A DNA stretch of 64,000 nt from Myxococcales bacterium (GCA_016191785.1 JACPVJ010000184.1:1-64000), one strand, 5' to 3'; positions 22,392 through 31,157 are shown, numbered from the stretch's first letter. Numbers and translations: made by a program. Notes: generated by a model not told the origin, from the letters alone.

Positions 22392-24464
22392 TCAGAGCGC
22401 CGTCGTGTCGCTGAACTTGTCGTAGTCCACTGCCAAGCGGCCGTCGGGCAGGTCACTGATCACGTCCACGAAGCGGTGGCCGAATCGAATGTCCTCGGGG
22501 TAGTAGATCTTGCGAGCGTAGGTCGTGGTTCCGTAGGTGCCGTCGTGCCCCATCAGTGTGCAGACGATGGCGCGGACCTTGTCGTGTGCGTTCTCGGGGG
22601 TGATGTCGCGCATCGGGCTGTCGTCGCCGACCACGTGCATCACCAGCCACGAGAGGGTGAACAGCGGCTGCGTCGCCCGCTCGAGCGGCAGCTCGTACAG
22701 GCGGCGCAGTTTGTGGCCCTCGAGCGTCACTTCGTCCCGCAGCACCGTGACCCGTACGCTCGCTTCGACCACGTCGTTGCCTCGGGCGTTGGCCACGCGA
22801 AACATCAAGGTGGGTTTGCCCTGCCGCGGCTCGACGGTCATCACGTCACTGAACAAGACGCCGGACCGCGGCCGCGCCAGCTTGGCGAAGATCAGGCCGG
22901 TGACCACAGCGACGCTCACGAGGGACAGCGCCGCCTCGACCGTGACCAGCACGTTGGTGAAAGTGCTGGCCGGAGCCAGCGCTCCATAACCAATGGTCGC
23001 CATGGTCTGCACGCTGAAGAAGTAGGCGTCCAAGAACGAGTGCGGCGCCGCGTTGGCGATCCCACCCGGGTCGAGCAGGTAGAGCGAGGCGAACACCAGG
23101 TTCCCGAACGAGTAGGCAAACCCGCACGCGCCGAACAGCCGCCACCACGACCCTTCCATGAAATAGACGTAGAGGTCTCGCCGGAGCGCGCTCGGTGCGC
23201 CCCGCCTCACGGCTTCGCCGGGATCCCAGCGACGCGCCCCGGGGGCCCACGGGGCAGGCTCCGCGGGCGACGGCTGACGACTCATCGCGTGCGCGTGATG
23301 GTCGGCCTGTCGGGGCGACGTGGAAATGTCGAAGACGACCTGTGCCACGCACACCACTGCGATCAGCCCCAGCCAGACGAAGGAGGGGACGAAGCCGCCG
23401 ACCACCCCGAGGGCGAGCACCAACACCGCCGACACCAGGCGTGCGCTGACCCGAGCGTCGTCCGGGAAGTCCGACTCCCGACGCTCGGTGAGGTAGTCGA
23501 TGAAACCCACCGCGGCGAGCGCCAGCGCCAGGCTGCCGCAGAACAGCCAGCGATACTTGGCCGAGCCGACGTCCGACAGGCCCATGCTCGCGGCCTTCTT
23601 CAACGAGACCCCCACCGCGGTCACCGCCACCGCCAATGGCAGGTGCCCGTACACCCAGAGCACGCTGCCCAGCCTCTTCGCCTTCAGGCGTGCGCCGGCG
23701 ACGTCGTCGAAATAGATCCACCAGATGGTGCAAGTGACCAGCAGGCCCAGCGCCGAGAGCGTGCCGGTCTCGAGTGTGAGCCCACGGTCGGCCAGCTCGG
23801 ACAGCACCTTCACGAAACCCTCGCCGAGCACGATCAGCACCAAGATGCCGTAGCGTTCGGAGACGTGTCCGAAGTCGATCGGGAAGCGTTCGATCAAGCC
23901 GAGCGCGCTCTTCCCGAGCGGAGTCGACAGATCCACGGCCTGCGCCAGGGCCCAGAGGAAGAACGCCCAGGGCGGCGGCACGAACGCGCTCGCCAGCCAG
24001 ATCGCCGCTCCCAGCGCGAACCCGACCCCGTAGCGCCGCGTCATGCCTCGAGCTTCGGGCACTTGCGCGTGGGCGCGAACGTACATGACCACGACGACGA
24101 CCCGCGCGACTCCGTACGCCAGCGCGAAGGTCTGATGCTGCCCATCCAGGACCTTCGGAACGCTGCTGGCCACCGCGCCGATGGCGAGCATCTGCGCGAA
24201 GACCAGCAGCCGGTGGACCGCGTCGTCGACCAGGAAGCGATTGTTGTAGAAGGTGAACCCGGTCCAGGTGAACCAGAGCGGGATCATGAGTCCGGTGAAG
24301 GCCAGCGCGCCGAACAGGCTCACGTGCGATGCCAGCGCCGAACCGAGCTGGATCAGCGCCGCGACGTAGACCAGATCGTAGAACAGCTCGAGCCACCCGA
24401 CCTTTCGCTCGTGCCCCGGCTTGGGGCTCCAGAGCGCCGCCCGATGGAACCACCGACTCTCCAC
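22392..24464 (-). CDS. LtrA domain fused to a KirBac-type inward-rectifier potassium channel
   Basis: A 690-residue fusion. Residues about 1-400 are an LtrA (low temperature requirement A) multi-helix membrane domain with its hallmarks WLELFYDLVYVAALIQLG, SERYGILVLIVLGEGFVKVL and IWWIYFDD. Residues about 425-690 form a complete KirBac unit: slide/M1 helix (LYVYFMEGSWWRLFGACGFA), pore helix and selectivity filter ATIGYG (489-494), M2 helix, then the cytosolic IRK beta-sandwich (GVLFSDVMTVEPRQGKPTLM, FRVANARGNDVVEASVRVTV, MHVVGDDSPMRDITPENAHD). Start GTG 24464 is chosen because longer frames overlap the methyltransferase by about 280 bases; it begins VESRW, just before LtrA. The methyltransferase lies 31 bases upstream. 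A sensor- or transporter-gated potassium channel is inferred. Confidence 0.88.
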   Translation of the reverse strand: MESRWFHRAALWSPKPGHERKVGWLELFYDLVYVAALIQLGSALASHVSLFGALAFTGLMIPLWFTWTGFTFYNNRFLVDDAVHRLLVFAQMLAIGAVASSVPKVLDGQHQTFALAYGVARVVVVVMYVRAHAQVPEARGMTRRYGVGFALGAAIWLASAFVPPPWAFFLWALAQAVDLSTPLGKSALGLIERFPIDFGHVSERYGILVLIVLGEGFVKVLSELADRGLTLETGTLSALGLLVTCTIWWIYFDDVAGARLKAKRLGSVLWVYGHLPLAVAVTAVGVSLKKAASMGLSDVGSAKYRWLFCGSLALALAAVGFIDYLTERRESDFPDDARVSARLVSAVLVLALGVVGGFVPSFVWLGLIAVVCVAQVVFDISTSPRQADHHAHAMSRQPSPAEPAPWAPGARRWDPGEAVRRGAPSALRRDLYVYFMEGSWWRLFGACGFAYSFGNLVFASLYLLDPGGIANAAPHSFLDAYFFSVQTMATIGYGALAPASTFTNVLVTVEAALSLVSVAVVTGLIFAKLARPRSGVLFSDVMTVEPRQGKPTLMFRVANARGNDVVEASVRVTVLRDEVTLEGHKLRRLYELPLERATQPLFTLSWLVMHVVGDDSPMRDITPENAHDKVRAIVCTLMGHDGTYGTTTYARKIYYPEDIRFGHRFVDVISDLPDGRLAVDYDKFSDTTAL

Positions 24465-24495
24465 CGCTCCGGTGTCGTACCCGCGGGCGCACGAG

Positions 24496-25338
24496 TCAAG
24501 GGGTCGAGGCCGATCGGCCGCTGGCCCGCCACACCCGCGCGGGCGTGCGGAGGCCGGCGAGGTGTGGTGCTGCCTGCTCGGCCGCGATCGGCTCGGAGCG
24601 AGCGAAGCCCGCCCGCTCGAAGTAGCTGCCGATGGCAGCGCGACTCGGGAAGTCCTCGCGAGCGCCGCGCCCCCGCGTGACGAGCCAGATCCCGGCGCGC
24701 AGCAGCTTGGCTCCGGCCGCCACCGCGGGCCCGCCTTCCCGCGAGCGCAGGTCGCACAGGAAGCCGCCTCGGCCACCCAGGGCCCGGGCCACCGAGCGGG
24801 CGACGTGCTCGCGGTCCGAGAGATCGAAGTAGCCCAGGACCCCCTCCGCGATCACGACCGGCCGTTTGGCGCCGTGCAGGGTCCTCTCGAGCCAGTCCTC
24901 GAAGCCGGGCCCGGTCACGTCCACCGCCTCGTGGCGCAATCGCTCGCGCGCCCGGGCACGCAGCTCGGCAGGCACCCGATCGGCGATGATCTGCCGCTTG
25001 GCCTCGACCATGTGAGGCAGATCGATCTCGAGGTAGTCGACGCCGCGATCCGCTGCCCAGGTCAGGCCGCGCCGGGAGAGCCCCGCGCCGATCTCGACTA
25101 CCCGGTCGGGCTGGGCCTCGTCGAGCGCGTGCTCGATGCATCGGTGTCGCAGCTCGAGGTACTGCAACATCGAAGGCACGGTGGGGTGAACCACTGCGAG
25201 CCACTCCCCGGCGGCTCGAAACGACCAGAACAAGCGGCGGCCTCTCGCCGTCGCGAAGTGTTCGGCGTGGGGAAAACCCAGCCGGTGCCAGGCGTAGGCG
25301 GTGTAGTGAGCGGTCGGGGCGATTTCGGCGTGGGACAT
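24496..25338 (-). CDS. Class I SAM methyltransferase, leucine carboxyl methyltransferase (LCM) family
   Basis: A 280-residue methyltransferase starting MSHAEIAPTAHYTAYAWHRL. SAM-binding motif I is VVEIGAGLSRRGL, motif II contains DYLEIDLPHMVEAKR, and VVIAEGVLGYFD matches the EG(V/L)xxYL block of the LCMT/PPM1-type family that includes O-methyltransferases of secondary metabolism. The frame runs upstream to 25722, but that part is the antisense of the neighbouring membrane gene; ATG 25338 begins the conserved region. It leads a two-gene unit with the LtrA-Kir channel; no functional link between the two is known. Confidence 0.82.
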   Translation of the reverse strand: MSHAEIAPTAHYTAYAWHRLGFPHAEHFATARGRRLFWSFRAAGEWLAVVHPTVPSMLQYLELRHRCIEHALDEAQPDRVVEIGAGLSRRGLTWAADRGVDYLEIDLPHMVEAKRQIIADRVPAELRARARERLRHEAVDVTGPGFEDWLERTLHGAKRPVVIAEGVLGYFDLSDREHVARSVARALGGRGGFLCDLRSREGGPAVAAGAKLLRAGIWLVTRGRGAREDFPSRAAIGSYFERAGFARSEPIAAEQAAPHLAGLRTPARVWRASGRSASTP

Positions 25339-25417
25339 CGGCAAGGGCGGGGGAAGGTGGGTCGCCCCACCGGCGTAGCAGGACGCGAACGGTTCGTCAG
25401 CGACCCTCATACAGGCC

Positions 25418-25885
25418 GTGTCTGGTACGCCCACCTTTTCTGCGCAAGCAGACGCCGAGATCTCCGCGGCGACGCCCCCGCTGGTTGCGGTCGTCGCGGG
25501 CCGAGTCGTGCTCGTGCTCGGCGTTTTCACGGTCTTGTACGGCGCCCAGTCGCTGACGAACCTTCGTTTTCTCTCGTGGCACTGGCTCTTGCCGGCGCTC
25601 CTCTTGCCGGTCGGAGCCGCCAGCGCGGTGACGGGCTGGAAGCTCTCCCGCGGGCGCGGCTGGGCGGCGGTCGCCGGGTTCGTGCTCGCGGCGCTCAGCG
25701 CCCTGGTCACCACGGTCTTCACCGTCCTCGCCCTGACCTGGGGCTACTTCTCGCTCCTTTCGCCGATGGTCGGACTGGCCGCCACGGCCTCCGGCCTGCT
25801 CGCGGCGCTGTCCATCGGCGCGTGCCAGCGCACCGATCGCGCCCGGGCGGTGCTGGCCGAACAGGGCTTCGAGCTCGGCGTCTGA
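25418..25885 (+). CDS. Small multi-pass membrane protein
   Basis: A 155-residue protein with about four hydrophobic helices (PLVAVVAGRVVLVLGVFTVL, LLPALLLPVGAASAVTGWKL, AAVAGFVLAALSALVTTVFT, LLSPMVGLAATASGLLAALS) and a short charged C-terminus (QRTDRARAVLAEQG). Starts at GTG 25418 (VSGTPTF). No family recognised. It is divergent from the methyltransferase across a 79-base gap and ends next to the convergent cyclophilin gene. Confidence 0.65.
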   Translation: MSGTPTFSAQADAEISAATPPLVAVVAGRVVLVLGVFTVLYGAQSLTNLRFLSWHWLLPALLLPVGAASAVTGWKLSRGRGWAAVAGFVLAALSALVTTVFTVLALTWGYFSLLSPMVGLAATASGLLAALSIGACQRTDRARAVLAEQGFELGV

Positions 25886-25886
25886 C

Positions 25887-26393
25887 TCAGGCGCGTCGTG
25901 CGCTCTGAATCACCACCGGTTCGAGGGGCGCGTCTTTGGTGAACGGGCCTGCCGCGCCGGTCTTCACCGCCTTGATGCGATCGACCACATCCATGCCCGC
26001 GGTCACTTGCCCGAACACGGTGTAGCCCCACCCGGCGTCGTTCTTCCCCTTGTGGTCGAGGGAGGCGTTGTCCTTCACGTTGACGAAGAACTGCGCCGTC
26101 GCCGAGTGCGGGTCGCTGGTGCGCGCCATGGCCACCGTGCCCCGCAGGTTCTTGAGGCCGTTGTCCGCCTCGTTTTGTACCGGCGCGCTCGTCGGCTTCT
26201 TGTCGTAGGCCTGAGTGTACCCGCCGCCCTGGGCCATGAAACCGTCGATCACCCGGTGAAAGATGGTCCCGTCGTAGTGCCCCGAGTCCACGTAAGACAG
26301 GAAGTTGGCGACGGTCTTGGGAGCACGCTCGACGTCGAGCGAAAGAGTGATGCTGCCGAAGTTGGTGTCGATCACGACCGAGGTCTCTGCCAT
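25887..26393 (-). CDS. ppiB: Cyclophilin-type peptidyl-prolyl cis-trans isomerase
   Basis: A 168-residue cytosolic cyclophilin that speeds cis/trans isomerisation of Xaa-Pro bonds. It is nearly all catalytic domain: [40 protein letters not shown] (active-site FHR and Gln), [20 protein letters not shown] and [20 protein letters not shown]. No signal peptide, so cytoplasmic like PpiB. It starts at ATG 26393 and is a single-gene unit as far as can be seen. Confidence 0.95.
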   Translation of the reverse strand: MAETSVVIDTNFGSITLSLDVERAPKTVANFLSYVDSGHYDGTIFHRVIDGFMAQGGGYTQAYDKKPTSAPVQNEADNGLKNLRGTVAMARTSDPHSATAQFFVNVKDNASLDHKGKNDAGWGYTVFGQVTAGMDVVDRIKAVKTGAAGPFTKDAPLEPVVIQSARRA

Positions 26394-26480
26394 GGGGCGG
26401 ACTCTAAGTCACCGCCTCGTCACCGGCGACAGCGAATGACGGCTGCGCTGGTTTTGCGCGGCTTCCGACCTCGGACTACG

Positions 26481-27296
26481 TCAGCCCAGACAGAACTCGT
26501 TGATCAGCTTGGCGGTGGCCTCGGGCTCTTCAGTGGGGAAATCGTGCCCGGCGCCCGGCAAGATCGCCAGGCGAGCCCCGGGGATCGCTGCCGCCAGACG
26601 AGCCGAGTTCTCGGCGTCGATCAACTTGTCGGCGTCGCCGGTGACCACCAGCGTGGGCGCGCGGATGCCCGCCAGGCGCGCGCCGGCTTCGTGACGGGCA
26701 GCGGCGATCAGCTGATACACCACTCCCCGGCGGCTGGGCGGTACCTGTCGCGCGATCTCGACCCACTCGTCGATCACCTCAGGCTCGCGCGCGAGGAAGT
26801 CGTCCGACAAGATCAGGCGGGCGGTCTCGCGGATCGCGCGCTCGGGCGGCAGGCGCCTCGGGGCCACGAGCTCGAGCACCCGGCCCGGGCGCAGCCCCTT
26901 GCCGAGGCGGCGCCCCGGGGTGGTACAGCCGAGGATCAGCGAGCGCAGCCGCTCGGCGTGTCCCAGCGCCAGCTCTTGAGCGATCATCCCTCCCAGCGAG
27001 ATGCCCAGCACGTGCGCACGCTCGACCCCGAGGGTGCGCAGCACCCAGGCCGCGTCATCGGCCATGTCGCGCGTCGTGAACGGGACGAGGGGCACGCCGC
27101 TCCGGCCGACGCCGCGGTTGTCGATCAGGATCAGGCGGAAGCCCTTCTCGAGCTCGTGCACGATGCGCCCCCAGTGGCGGCTGGTTCGGCCGAGCCCGCG
27201 GAGCATGAGCAGCGGCGGAGACGCGGTGCTGCCCCGGAGCGAGTACGCGATGCGGTGGCGTCCACGCCGAGCGTACTGTACGCGCCACGTGCTCAC
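26481..27296 (-). CDS. Alpha/beta hydrolase
   Basis: A 271-residue soluble alpha/beta hydrolase. The oxyanion region is LRGLGRTSRHWGRI, the nucleophile elbow GISLGGMIAQELALG (Ser), the acid Asp in VVTGDADKLIDAENSARLAA and the His in LPGAGHDFPTEEPE. This set fits esterase/lipase/enol-lactonase-like members; no specific substrate. I place the start at GTG 27296 (VSTWRVQYARRGRHRIAYSL), which overlaps the stop of the upstream membrane gene by four bases; a longer frame reaches 27311. Co-translated with that gene. Confidence 0.82.
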   Translation of the reverse strand: MSTWRVQYARRGRHRIAYSLRGSTASPPLLMLRGLGRTSRHWGRIVHELEKGFRLILIDNRGVGRSGVPLVPFTTRDMADDAAWVLRTLGVERAHVLGISLGGMIAQELALGHAERLRSLILGCTTPGRRLGKGLRPGRVLELVAPRRLPPERAIRETARLILSDDFLAREPEVIDEWVEIARQVPPSRRGVVYQLIAAARHEAGARLAGIRAPTLVVTGDADKLIDAENSARLAAAIPGARLAILPGAGHDFPTEEPEATAKLINEFCLG

Positions 27297-29059
27297 GGCT
27301 TCTCGAACCACTTGGCCATGTAGCGACCGCGGAACTGCTCGAAGCCGTCCTTCAGCATGCTGTCGTAGACCGCTGCCTCGAGCGCGCCCGCCGCGGGCTG
27401 GTCCGAGTGCCGGGCGATCAGCTCGTGGGACACGTTCTCACCGGCGGTGTACTTGCTCTTCAAGAGGGCGGCGTCCCCCGGAACGACGAAGACGGTCTTG
27501 AAGAACAGTAGGATCCCGATGAACACGCCCCGGGGGTTGTCCCGGGCCACCGCGCCACCCGACCACTCGAGGCGGTGGCTGATGACCAGCGTGGGCGCGG
27601 TCACTTCGGGCGGCTCGTCGGATTCGCCCTCGACTGGCGGCCCCACCACGAAGGTCAGGATCTCGGGCTCGAAGACCTTGGCGAAGCGCTCGGCGATGGT
27701 CGTCGCCGTCGCCGCTTCGATCGGCTCGAGCCGCTTCGGCTCGAAGTACTGGGCGGGGTAGCTGGCCGCGCCGTTGAACATCGGGTTTTTCCGGATCGCA
27801 GCGTCGGCGCGCCCGAGCGTCTTCGAGGGCATGCGCTGGAAGCGGATCTCGACGGCCGGCCCGCGATGCCCCACGTCCGTCTTCTTCGCGCCGACCTTCT
27901 CGGCGTGGGCGAGCAGCCGATCGATCAGCGCCGAGTGGTCGTCGGCACCCGCGGGCATCTCTTTGCGATACCGCGCCTTGGCCCGGGCGAAGAGGGCGCG
28001 GCGCGCCTCGGTCAACTGCGCTTCCAACCCGTGATCGGGCTGAGCTTCGGCGAAAGCCAGCAAGGCGGCCAGCGAGCCCTTGGCCTTCGCTCGCTCGAGC
28101 TCGGCGACCATCGCGTTCCGTCGCGCGGCGTCCACCTCCGGTTGAATGCCGGTCTTGGGGAAGTCCTTGATGAACTGATCGATCGCCGCGACGGTCCCGA
28201 GCGCGATCGCGCCACGCAGCTCGGCCCGGGGCAAGAGCACGCTCGAGACGACGTCGCGGTGACGCTTGCCCCGCGCGAGGTAGGCTCGGTACGCGCCGAC
28301 GTCGTTCTTGGACTGGGCGGCGGCCAGCATGCGGTTGTCGCTGGAGGTATTACGCAGCCAGAACAGTGCGGCTCCGAGCAGGCAACCGAGCAAGATGCCG
28401 GCCACCCAGCGCTGGCGCTCCCAAATTGGCGCGCTCCGCGCGTGCGGTGTGGTCGGCGCCAAGGGGCTCACCACGGCCGGTGGCTGAAGCGGGTCGATCT
28501 CGAAGCGGCCCTTGTCGTCCAAGATGGCGAGCCGGTTCTTGGCGGACTCGATCAGCTGCACGGCCTCGTCCGCGCGCGCCGGGTCGGCCAGCGGAAACGA
28601 GAACTGCTCGCCGCCGAACACCAGCGCGACCGTGGCCCCGGGCCCCTTGGTGACGCGCGTGAGCCGCTCGAGGGGGTACACGCGGAAGCGGCTGTCGCGT
28701 GCGTCGATCAGCGACGCGCCGAACAGGTAGAGCCCCGGTCGGAAGGGCAGGTCGCCCAAGCGGGACTTGATCTCGAGAGCCGAGAGCAGGCCCACGCCCA
28801 CCGCGGCCAAGAGCACGGCGTAGAGCGCGACCACCGGCAGGGGGTGGAGGGCGAGCGCGCTGTCGACGCGGCCGAGCCCGACGACCGCGACCAGCCCGAC
28901 CGCCAGCGAGGCACCGAGCGCGACGCCGAGCCAGCGCATTGCCCCGCGCGCCGCTCCGAGGTGGTGCAAGATCGGGCGCGGCTCGAATTGCCCGCTCAGG
29001 GATTCGAGGAGCCGGTCCTGCACGGGCCGGGGCAAGCCGTAGAAGTCGACCTGGTTCAT
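27293..29059 (-). CDS. Membrane protein of unknown function with PH-like region
   Basis: A 588-residue protein with two N-terminal membrane helices (WLGVALGASLAVGLVAVVGL, VVALYAVLLAAVGVGLLSAL), a beta-rich region resembling a PH-like fold (DLPFRPGLYLFGASLIDARD, SRFRVYPLERLTRVTKGPGA), a third helix near residue 240 (WVAGILLGCLLGAALFWL) and a C-terminal half of helices and mixed structure outside or inside the membrane. The segment GAYRAYLARGKRHRDVVSS has a TPR-like look. I recognise no named family. Start ATG 29059 follows a long palindrome (29068-29102). Coupled downstream to an alpha/beta hydrolase. Confidence 0.75.
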   Translation of the reverse strand: MNQVDFYGLPRPVQDRLLESLSGQFEPRPILHHLGAARGAMRWLGVALGASLAVGLVAVVGLGRVDSALALHPLPVVALYAVLLAAVGVGLLSALEIKSRLGDLPFRPGLYLFGASLIDARDSRFRVYPLERLTRVTKGPGATVALVFGGEQFSFPLADPARADEAVQLIESAKNRLAILDDKGRFEIDPLQPPAVVSPLAPTTPHARSAPIWERQRWVAGILLGCLLGAALFWLRNTSSDNRMLAAAQSKNDVGAYRAYLARGKRHRDVVSSVLLPRAELRGAIALGTVAAIDQFIKDFPKTGIQPEVDAARRNAMVAELERAKAKGSLAALLAFAEAQPDHGLEAQLTEARRALFARAKARYRKEMPAGADDHSALIDRLLAHAEKVGAKKTDVGHRGPAVEIRFQRMPSKTLGRADAAIRKNPMFNGAASYPAQYFEPKRLEPIEAATATTIAERFAKVFEPEILTFVVGPPVEGESDEPPEVTAPTLVISHRLEWSGGAVARDNPRGVFIGILLFFKTVFVVPGDAALLKSKYTAGENVSHELIARHSDQPAAGALEAAVYDSMLKDGFEQFRGRYMAKWFEKP

Positions 29060-29067
29060 GCGGGGCC

Positions 29068-29102
29068 GTCTCCACCGGAACCCCGGGGTCCGGGATGGAG
29101 AC
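29068..29102. promoter_or_regulatory. Long imperfect palindrome upstream of the membrane-protein gene
   Basis: GTCTCCA (29068-29074) pairs with TGGAGAC (29096-29102), with inner arms CCGGA/TCCGG and a CCCCGGGG centre, giving arms of about 17 bases. It ends 8 bases before the minus-strand ATG at 29059, so it could be an operator over the promoter/leader or a leader hairpin. The rest of the gap to 29238 holds nothing else recognised. Confidence 0.45.
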
Positions 29103-29238
29103 TCAATGGAGCTACCCGACCTAGCCCGTGCCGGGAAGCGGGCCGTCTTCGCAGCCCAACCGGGCTCCGTTGCGCGCCGGCCCGTTCCGTGGCCCACTCC
29201 CCGGGCGGCTGGTTCGAGTTCCTTGCCCCGGGGTAGCC

Positions 29239-29550
29239 ATGCGCTGGCTCGTCCTAATCCTCTTTCCCGTCTTGCTGCTGAGCGGCTGCGATCTCAATCC
29301 GCAGCCCGAGGTGCCGGGCTCCGACGAGCCGGGTGGCGGGGGCAGTGCGGGTGCCGCCGGTGCGCCAGGGGCCCTCGAGACGCCGCCTCGCGACGACGGC
29401 GAGCGGGACCCCGCGCCGGACGTCGGCCCGGGTGACTACGGCGGCCTCGCGGCGGGCAAGGCCACGCGGCCGGACGCTGGCCCGGTCCGAGAGGCGCCCG
29501 ATGGCGGCGCAGACGCTGCGCCCGCGCCCCCCGTCGTGGTCGTGCAGTAG
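29239..29550 (+). CDS. Small low-complexity lipoprotein
   Basis: A 103-residue lipoprotein (MRWLVLILFPVLLLSGCDLN; lipobox LSGC). The mature part is Gly/Pro/Asp/Ala-rich and looks disordered (GGGGSAGAAGAPGALETPP, DGGADAAPAPPVVVVQ). It is probably a lipid-anchored linker-like protein with no enzymatic fold. Followed after 29 bases by another lipoprotein on the same strand. Confidence 0.65.
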   Translation: MRWLVLILFPVLLLSGCDLNPQPEVPGSDEPGGGGSAGAAGAPGALETPPRDDGERDPAPDVGPGDYGGLAAGKATRPDAGPVREAPDGGADAAPAPPVVVVQ

Positions 29551-29579
29551 CGCGGGACTTCGACTAGCGTCCCGCGACC

Positions 29580-30011
29580 ATGATGCTTCGCACCACACTC
29601 ACCTCTCTGGCCGTGATCTCGCTCGCCGCGTGCGGCGGCTCTCCGCCCCCGGCGCCGGAGGGCGGGCACGGACACGGGCACGGACACGGACACGGGCACG
29701 GACACGGGCACGGGCACGGGCACGAGCACGGGCACGGCAAGGGGCACGGTGACCATGCCAAGCTCTCGCCGCCGCTCAAAGAGTTCCACGCGGTGCTCTC
29801 GCCGCTCTGGCACGCTGACAAGGGCCCGCCGCGGAACGACAAGATCTGCGCAGAGGCCAAGACGCTCGAGGACAAGGCTGCGGCGACCGGGGACGACGAG
29901 CTCGCCAAGGCCACCAAGGCCGTCGGCGAAGCCTGCGCGAAAGAAGGCCGCCCAGATCTCGAGAAGCTGTTCGTGGTCGTCCACGAGCGCTTTCACGTGC
30001 TCGCGAAGTGA
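29580..30011 (+). CDS. His-Gly-repeat lipoprotein, probable metal binder
   Basis: A 143-residue lipoprotein (MMLRTTLTSLAVISLAACGG; lipobox LAAC). The mature N-terminus carries a run of alternating Gly-His of about 14 histidines (GHGHGHGHGHGH then EHGHGKGHGDH). The remaining 90 residues are helical with two cysteines (KICAEAKTLEDKAAATG, AVGEACAKEGRPDLEKLFVV). His-Gly tracts bind Ni, Zn or Co in known chaperones, so metal storage or sensing at the envelope is plausible (inference). The helical part resembles a small four-helix domain. Confidence 0.78.
   Translation: MMLRTTLTSLAVISLAACGGSPPPAPEGGHGHGHGHGHGHGHGHGHGHEHGHGKGHGDHAKLSPPLKEFHAVLSPLWHADKGPPRNDKICAEAKTLEDKAAATGDDELAKATKAVGEACAKEGRPDLEKLFVVVHERFHVLAK
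29664..29757 (+). repeat. Hexanucleotide repeat encoding Gly-His
   Basis: GGGCAC/GGACAC units repeat about ten times, then diverge (GAGCAC, AAGGGGCAC). Only the third position of the Gly codon varies, so the repeat has begun to drift while the protein sequence is kept, consistent with selection for histidines. Confidence 0.85.
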
Positions 30012-30015
30012 ACCC

Positions 30016-31107
30016 CTAGAGCGCGCCGTGCGTGCGAGCCCAATACAGGCCGTAGGCCGTCAGGGCGATGGCGAGCACCAGCAGCGCGGCCGTGGCCACG
30101 AGCCAGCCCGCCGTCTTGCTCTCGCGGGCGGTGGCTCGGGCCGCCGGCGGAAGCGTCGACGGAGAGCGGGCGGGCTCGGGCGCCTGCATCACCGTGGTGG
30201 GCACGAACGACGTGCGGTCCCCGTCTGCGCGCGGCGCTCGGGAAATGAGCGGAGCGGGCGAGAGCCGATCGTAGACTCGCTCGAGCGCTCCGAGCATCTC
30301 GTTGGCCGTAGCGTAGCGCTTCTCGAGTGACTTCTCCGTCGCGCGAGCGATCACCGGCCAGAGGCGCGAGCTCTCGAGGAAGGCGGGCAGAGGGATGCGC
30401 CTGTCGTCCAGCTGCGCGAGGCACGCCTCGGCCACCGAACAGGTGAGCGTGGGCTCGCCGCTCAGCATCTCGGCCATCATCATGCCCGTGGCGTAGAGAT
30501 CCATGGCGGGGATGGGCGTTTCGCCGCGGATCTGCTCGGGTGGCATGTAGCGCGGCGTGCCGACCAAGATCCCGGCTGCGGTCACCTGGGCCTGGAGCCC
30601 GTCGACGCTCTTCGCGATCCCGAAGTCGAGGACCTTCACGGCACCGAGACGCGCCTCGTTGCTGCACACGAAGACGTTTCCTGGCTTGATGTCGCGGTGC
30701 ACGATGCCGACCTCGTGCGCCTCCATCAGGCTGCGGAGCACCTGCATGGCGATGGCTGCCACCCGCATTTCCGCGAGCGGCCCTTCGTGGTCCATCACGT
30801 GCTTGAGCGAGTGCCCCTCGAGCAGCTCGTACACGATGAAGGGCAGGGGCTTCCCCCTCAGATTGAAGCCGATTAGCCGAATCGTGTTCGGGTGACTCAA
30901 GCGGGTAGCCAGCTCGGCCTCGCGGCGAAAGCGATCGAGCCCAGCCGAGTCGATGCTCTCGGCCGCGAGCAGCTTCATCGCGACGCCGCTGCCGTCCTTC
31001 AGGTCGGTGGCGCGGTACACCTGACTGAACGCGCCCTCGCCGATCAGCTCTTCGAGCCGGTAGCGGTCGGAGACGACCATCCCGGGGTGCGGCTCGACGA
31101 CTTCCAC
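30016..31107 (-). CDS. Membrane-anchored Ser/Thr protein kinase
   Basis: A 363-residue Hanks-type kinase. Kinase domain about 14-285: Gly loop GEGAFSQV (23-30), VAMKLL (Lys45), catalytic HRDIKPGN (137-144), DFG (161-163), activation end GTPRYMPPEQIRG. All key residues are present, so it should be active. After a Pro/Ser/Ala linker a single transmembrane helix near 335-355 (WLVATAALLVLAIALTAYGL) anchors it with a very short tail outside, so no large sensor domain is visible. Such kinases are numerous in myxobacteria. It is convergent with the His-Gly lipoprotein gene. Confidence 0.93.
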   Translation of the reverse strand: MEVVEPHPGMVVSDRYRLEELIGEGAFSQVYRATDLKDGSGVAMKLLAAESIDSAGLDRFRREAELATRLSHPNTIRLIGFNLRGKPLPFIVYELLEGHSLKHVMDHEGPLAEMRVAAIAMQVLRSLMEAHEVGIVHRDIKPGNVFVCSNEARLGAVKVLDFGIAKSVDGLQAQVTAAGILVGTPRYMPPEQIRGETPIPAMDLYATGMMMAEMLSGEPTLTCSVAEACLAQLDDRRIPLPAFLESSRLWPVIARATEKSLEKRYATANEMLGALERVYDRLSPAPLISRAPRADGDRTSFVPTTVMQAPEPARSPSTLPPAARATARESKTAGWLVATAALLVLAIALTAYGLYWARTHGAL

Positions 31108-31157
31108 GCCCGACCATCATTGCCCGGAGCGGGGGCCAATGGCGAGCTTCCGGTGCG

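Noticed and set aside
24465-24776. N-terminal extension of the LtrA-Kir protein to ATG 24776
   Set aside because: It would overlap the methyltransferase gene by about 280 bases and encodes an Arg/Ser/Cys-rich stretch with no LtrA content; GTG 24464 begins right before the domain.
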